In this document: positions 3,987 through 7,868 of the stretch, in pieces
Layout of the letters: each line of letters begins with the position of its first letter
How positions within the stretch are numbered: the stretch's first letter is position 1
Origin: Nitrospira sp.
GTDB lineage: Bacteria; Nitrospirota; Nitrospiria; Nitrospirales; Nitrospiraceae
Direction of reading: 5' to 3'
DNA: 7,868 nt
Assembly (NCBI GenBank): GCA_015904055.1
Contig: JABMDE010000082.1
Location: forward strand, 2,765-10,632
The notes under the pieces: generated by a model
The model's input: the letters and a program-made list of their open reading frames with translations, nothing else
What the model was told of the DNA's origin: nothing
The model's database searches: none
Program-made: the position numbers and the translations under genes

Positions 3987-6821
3987 TTATGTATGGCTTG
4001 GTGTACTGGGGCCCACCCGCTTCTCAACTTCCTGGAGCAATGCCTCTTGATCAGCCGGCTTGGCAATATACGCATCGGCCCCACTGTCCAATACAGCCTG
4101 CCGATGCTTGTCGCTCAAGTGAGTAGTCATCACCACGATTGGCGTATGTTGCGTTTCAGTATGTCCTCGAAGCGCCTGCACCACCTCATACCCATTGGAT
4201 TTTGGCATCTCCATGTCGGTAATGATCAACCGATACCTCGACTCCGACGCTTTTCGCAGTCCTTCTTCTCCGTCAACTGCCGTATCAATCGCATACCCGG
4301 CATTCTCCAGCATCCTTCCGACGAACTTGCGGACGCTCAATGAATCGTCAATCAACAGAATGGCCGCCCCTGCCTCCTCATGCTGTTTGCTCCCATCCGA
4401 TTCATTGACCGAATAGGCTGGCAGGTTCTGCTGTGGGGATTGGATCAATGGCCGAGCGCCTAAACGGCTCGCGTCGAGAACAAGAATCGCCCGACCTTCA
4501 GAATCAATCGTCCCCCCTCCGAAACATGAATGCGCCATGAGTTTCAACGGTCCCAGTGCTTTGATCACAATTTCCTGTCGACCCAAGACTTCATCCACTG
4601 CTAATCCAAGAACTCCCGCAGACGTCCGTACAATCACAACCGGCATTGATCCCTTCACAGAACCCGATTCACGACGCAGAATATGCCGAAGCGAGTGCAC
4701 CTCAACCAGTTCGTCCTGTACATGCATGAGCGTCTGACTCTCTTTCCTCAAGAACGAACTCTCAGACGCACATAGCACTTCACGAATACTCGACAACGCA
4801 ATGGCATACCGTTCGGTTCCTGCGCGCACAAACAATGCCGTGGTCATGAGCAGGGTGAGCGGAACGCGCACGGTGAACTTCGTACCGACCCCCGGCTGCG
4901 ACTCGACCTCGATATGGCCGTTCATTCCTTCGACGGTGTGTTTGACCACATCAAGCCCAATACCACGGCCGGCCTGACCGTCGACTGCGACAGCGGTCGA
5001 GAAGCCCGCTAAGAAAATATACTGGAACAGGTCCGCATTCGACTTCGCCTGAATGTGATCAGGCTGACCCAACCCAAGCTCAACGGCTTTTGTGCGGATC
5101 TTCTCAAGATCGAGCCCTCCCCCATCGTCCTCGACCTCGACAACGATCGAATTTCCTCGATGCGACGCACGAAGATGGATCGTACCCGCTGGCGGTTTTC
5201 CCTTGGCCATCCGATCGGACGGCAATTCAATACCATGGCACACCGCATTACGGACTAAATGGACCAATGGGTCGACCAATCGTTCGACGATCCCGGTATC
5301 GACTTCCGTATGTTCACCCGAGGTGATCAGCACTGCCTCCTTATGTGCCGCGCGCGCGCTGTCCCTGACAGCACGCCGAAACCGAATAAATGGAGTTCCG
5401 ATGGGAACCATACGCGCCCGACTGACTTCGTTCAGCATATCCTTCGTCAGCTGCTGCAGCTGACTCATATCGTCATGCGTCCGATAAATGGATTTCTTCA
5501 ATTGCTCCATCGATTCGGCAATGTCGGCACTCACTTCACTGATATGACGGGCAAAACTGTCCAAATTGTTGTCTGTATCACCTTCCTGACTGCTACATTC
5601 CCCCAATCCGCCTGCCTCCTGAGGTAGACAGGCAGATGGAAACGCACACATGTGTGTGTCGGCAAATGTTTGGATGGCGTCGACCAATCGCGTCTTGGAT
5701 GCCAGGGCTTGATCAGACATCCGTTCCAACGCATACAGTCGCTGCTCCAGCCGTCCGCGCCCAACCATCAACTCTCCAGCCAGGTTCATCAACTTCTCCA
5801 GCCTTGTACAACTGATACGAATGACTCCACGTTCATCGCCCATATTCGTCGCCGCTTGTCTACCGGATGTTCCCTGATCCGTCAGCGTTTCACTCTGAGG
5901 CTTGACCTGTTCGATCCCGGCGACGGAAGTACAGGCCTGATCAAGTTGTTGTAGCTCCCACAATACCGTTTCAAATCGTTTACGGATCGCAGGGACGCAG
6001 CTTGGATCTCTTTGCATCAGAACACGGACAACGTCTACCGCAACAAGGATCACGTCCGTATGGCCAGGCATTAGTCTGAGTCGGCCTCCACACACAGATC
6101 CGATGAAATCTTCAACCTGGTGCATAACGTCCCCGATTGCCTGAAACCCAACGATATAGGCCGAACCTTTCAATGTATGAGCGGTTCTAAACAGTTGATT
6201 GATGAGGTCCCTGTTCTGAGTATCCGTATCCAATTGCAAAAGAGTGGCTTCCAAGGATTCCAGGTATGCCTGCGCTTCAGGTGTAAAATACCCCGAGACT
6301 TCCGGATCAAGTTGTGGAAGAAAATAGTTATCGTATAGATACGCCGGCTGCTGCGCATCCATACCAGTCTCTGCTGCCGGAACTGAATCAATCGGCCTAC
6401 CCGGTTCGATTCCTGGCATAGGCGATACGTTCGAGAGCACCCCGGCAGATACTGCCATGCATCGCTCCACCACCGACATATCTTCACTCCCACCAGTACC
6501 AATAGCCTTCACCAGTGTCAGAACACCGTCCACAATTTCACGTATCGCACCGACTGCCGTGAGCCATTCCGCACTGGGAATAACCCGGGCCTGCTTGAAT
6601 ATCACCTCCAGCCGCTCGCAGAGCCTGACAATCCCGTCATACCCATACAGCGCCGCAGCACTTTGGATACGACGTGCAATGATGATGTGATCCTGAAGTT
6701 GCTGAGCCACAGGACACGAGGCATCGGCAGGGTACAAGACCTTCATCAAGTCCTCTATCCCGCCCAAGGCATCGACAGCAAAGATACTAATGAGATGGTC
6801 CGGATCAAACTCTGAACTCAT
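3987..6821 (-). CDS. cheA: Hybrid chemotaxis histidine kinase CheA with C-terminal receiver
   Basis: This 944-residue cytoplasmic kinase is a CheA fused to a receiver. Domains in order are as follows. A degenerate HPt-like region spans about 1-110, with R50 where the phosphoryl His should be. A canonical HPt spans about 170-290, with H215 in AHTLKGSA. The P3 dimerisation helices lie at about 333-480 and carry a Cys-rich linker insertion (about 388-415). The CheA-type ATPase spans about 480-655, with N box HLVRNAVCHGIE (N525, H529), G1 DDGGG (565-569) and G2 GRGIGLD (618-624). The CheW-like P5 spans about 656-790. The receiver spans about 819-937, with D825/D826, phosphoacceptor D869, T899 and K921, all at the expected spacing. 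No separate CheY-binding P2 is evident. Such hybrids occur in Frz-, Pil/Chp- and Wsp-type arrays. The gene starts 51 nt after the receptor gene, so the two probably share an operon. The ATG has only a weak GAGAG Shine-Dalgarno. Confidence 0.93.
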   Translation of the reverse strand: MSSEFDPDHLISIFAVDALGGIEDLMKVLYPADASCPVAQQLQDHIIIARRIQSAAALYGYDGIVRLCERLEVIFKQARVIPSAEWLTAVGAIREIVDGVLTLVKAIGTGGSEDMSVVERCMAVSAGVLSNVSPMPGIEPGRPIDSVPAAETGMDAQQPAYLYDNYFLPQLDPEVSGYFTPEAQAYLESLEATLLQLDTDTQNRDLINQLFRTAHTLKGSAYIVGFQAIGDVMHQVEDFIGSVCGGRLRLMPGHTDVILVAVDVVRVLMQRDPSCVPAIRKRFETVLWELQQLDQACTSVAGIEQVKPQSETLTDQGTSGRQAATNMGDERGVIRISCTRLEKLMNLAGELMVGRGRLEQRLYALERMSDQALASKTRLVDAIQTFADTHMCAFPSACLPQEAGGLGECSSQEGDTDNNLDSFARHISEVSADIAESMEQLKKSIYRTHDDMSQLQQLTKDMLNEVSRARMVPIGTPFIRFRRAVRDSARAAHKEAVLITSGEHTEVDTGIVERLVDPLVHLVRNAVCHGIELPSDRMAKGKPPAGTIHLRASHRGNSIVVEVEDDGGGLDLEKIRTKAVELGLGQPDHIQAKSNADLFQYIFLAGFSTAVAVDGQAGRGIGLDVVKHTVEGMNGHIEVESQPGVGTKFTVRVPLTLLMTTALFVRAGTERYAIALSSIREVLCASESSFLRKESQTLMHVQDELVEVHSLRHILRRESGSVKGSMPVVIVRTSAGVLGLAVDEVLGRQEIVIKALGPLKLMAHSCFGGGTIDSEGRAILVLDASRLGARPLIQSPQQNLPAYSVNESDGSKQHEEAGAAILLIDDSLSVRKFVGRMLENAGYAIDTAVDGEEGLRKASESRYRLIITDMEMPKSNGYEVVQALRGHTETQHTPIVVMTTHLSDKHRQAVLDSGADAYIAKPADQEALLQEVEKRVGPSTPSHT

Positions 6822-6872
6822 TCGTGTCTCTCAATACTGAACCCCGGTAGACTTTTCCAGCACCAGAGGTCG

Positions 6873-7868
6873 TTATGCCAATTTATATTGCGCCACCGAT
6901 GCCGCCAAGCCATCAGCCAACTTCACCATGTCCTCTACAGTCGTGCGTGTCTGATCCGTCACATGCTGTGTTGCCGTGGCGGCGCCGGTAAAGTCTTTGA
7001 TCGAACGACCAACCTGATCGGTCGAAGCCTCCTGTTCATTTACGGACAAGGCAATTGCACGAGCCAATTCTGCAGACCGTTCCGCAATCGTTGCGATATT
7101 CCGAAACAGATCGCTGGCACGAAGCGCAGATGCCGATCCAGCTTCTACGGCCCGCATCTCCTGTTCCATAGCAGTCACCACGTTATGGGCTTCACGTTGA
7201 ATAATCTTGATGAGATCCAAAACTTCTCCTGTTGCCTGCGTAGAGTTTTCAGCTAATTTCCGCACTTGGTCGGCAATAACGCTGACACGCGCGCCGGCTT
7301 CACCCACACCTGCTGCTTCGATTGCGGCGTTCAACGCCAAGAGATTTGTTTGATTGGCGTTTTCTCGAATCGTCGACACCATCTGCGAGACGTCCAATGA
7401 TCGATCGCCCAACAGCTTGATCTGTTTGAGCATCCGCTGCACGGCAGATCCAATTCTTGCCATATCCTGCACGGTTTCTTGCACGGCGATGTGCCCTTCT
7501 TCCGTGGCGTGCAACACGTGTCGGACAGTATCGGAAGACTCCGTCGTGATATCAGTCACGTGACGCATCGAAATCACGAGCTGTTCGACGGCGCCAAGCG
7601 CCTTCCTGGATTCGTCCGCTTGACGCCTGACGGTTCCAGCCACCTGTCCGGCATTCTCCCGCAACACACCAGCTGATTTATTAACACCTTCAGCTGACTC
7701 TCGAACCTGCTGCATCTGCTGTGAAAACCGTTGGACCATGAGATTGAATCCATCCGAAATATTTCCGATCATGTCAGCAGTTACTTCACCCCGCTTTGTC
7801 AGATCGCCTTTCCCTACATCCGACACCACCCCCTGAAACTGGGCCAAACGTTTGTGCATACTGTCCCG
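6873..7868 (-). CDS. Methyl-accepting chemotaxis protein, C-terminal part (runs off right edge)
   Basis: The minus strand stays open to the right edge, giving 331 residues. An internal ATG at 7857-7859 is not a start, because the frame continues upstream (RDS before it). The first ~50 residues resemble the end of a HAMP linker (GKGDLTKRGEVTADMIG, then GFNLM). A long coiled-coil signalling domain follows, with its hairpin tip at about 7257-7358 (NLLALNAAIEAAGVGEAGA, then VRKLAE). This tip docks CheA and CheW in receptor arrays. The sensor and membrane segments are beyond the window. The C-terminus SVAQYKLA lacks an NWETF-like CheR/CheB tether. The tip differs from the common AGEAGRGFAVVADEVR form. 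cheA follows 51 nt downstream, so this is probably its cognate receptor. Ligand and output cannot be inferred. Confidence 0.93.
   Translation of the reverse strand, partial: RDSMHKRLAQFQGVVSDVGKGDLTKRGEVTADMIGNISDGFNLMVQRFSQQMQQVRESAEGVNKSAGVLRENAGQVAGTVRRQADESRKALGAVEQLVISMRHVTDITTESSDTVRHVLHATEEGHIAVQETVQDMARIGSAVQRMLKQIKLLGDRSLDVSQMVSTIRENANQTNLLALNAAIEAAGVGEAGARVSVIADQVRKLAENSTQATGEVLDLIKIIQREAHNVVTAMEQEMRAVEAGSASALRASDLFRNIATIAERSAELARAIALSVNEQEASTDQVGRSIKDFTGAATATQHVTDQTRTTVEDMVKLADGLAASVAQYKLA

Noticed and set aside
5092..5463. 123-residue open frame on the plus strand inside cheA
   Set aside because: It is fully antisense to the conserved CheA ATPase domain, which explains the sequence.
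5645..5656. CACACATGTGTG palindrome as a regulator site
   Set aside because: It lies in the middle of the cheA coding region. It is kept only as part of the linker-insertion observation.
1..7868. CRISPR arrays, tRNA or rRNA genes, insertion sequences, attachment sites
   Set aside because: No spaced direct repeats, cloverleaf-like segments, transposase or terminal inverted repeats were seen on either strand.

Overview
The window looks like chromosome of a diderm (Gram-negative type), chemotactic bacterium with moderate to high GC content. It carries the two LPS-export permease genes and an array-type signalling cluster. The protein sequences resemble Nitrospirota (Nitrospira-like) genes, but that placement is from memory of family sequences and was not tested by any search.

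Layout, left to right. (1) Positions 1-321, minus strand: the N-terminal part of a TPR-repeat protein that runs off the left edge. (2) 322-484: a spacer with a strong hairpin that probably terminates the next gene. (3) 485-703, minus: a 72-residue cold-shock protein with a GTG start and a near-perfect Shine-Dalgarno. (4) 704-990: a divergent control region. It holds a near-consensus sigma70-type promoter for the lpt genes and a candidate promoter facing the cold-shock gene that would give it a long leader. (5) 991-3177, plus: lptF and lptG as a tight two-gene unit of 363 codons each. The lptF start is moved from 961 to 991 because the promoter -10 box covers the 961 GTG. (6) 3273 to about 3533, plus: the first ~87 residues of a FabF-type ketosynthase, which then stops making sense. 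(7) About 3533-3712, minus: the first ~60 residues of a CheY-like receiver, cut at the same point. (8) 3987-6821, minus: a 944-residue hybrid CheA kinase with a C-terminal receiver. (9) 6873-7868, minus: the cytoplasmic part of a methyl-accepting chemotaxis protein that runs off the right edge.

The main anomaly is the abrupt junction at about 3531-3535, where two unrelated genes are both truncated tail to tail. Left of it the gene order is lpt genes then fabF. Right of it lies a chemotaxis-like operon transcribed toward the junction (receptor, hybrid CheA, stand-alone receiver). It is either a real rearrangement that broke both genes or an assembly mis-join, and the sequence alone cannot decide.

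The receptor and CheA very probably work together: the receptor's cytoplasmic hairpin controls CheA autophosphorylation at the conserved His of its second HPt domain, and phosphate then passes to the fused receiver and/or the stand-alone receiver. CheA has two HPt-like domains, of which the first has lost its histidine. No convincing new system was found. The items that merit a check are the junction, the CheA architecture and the divergent control region.
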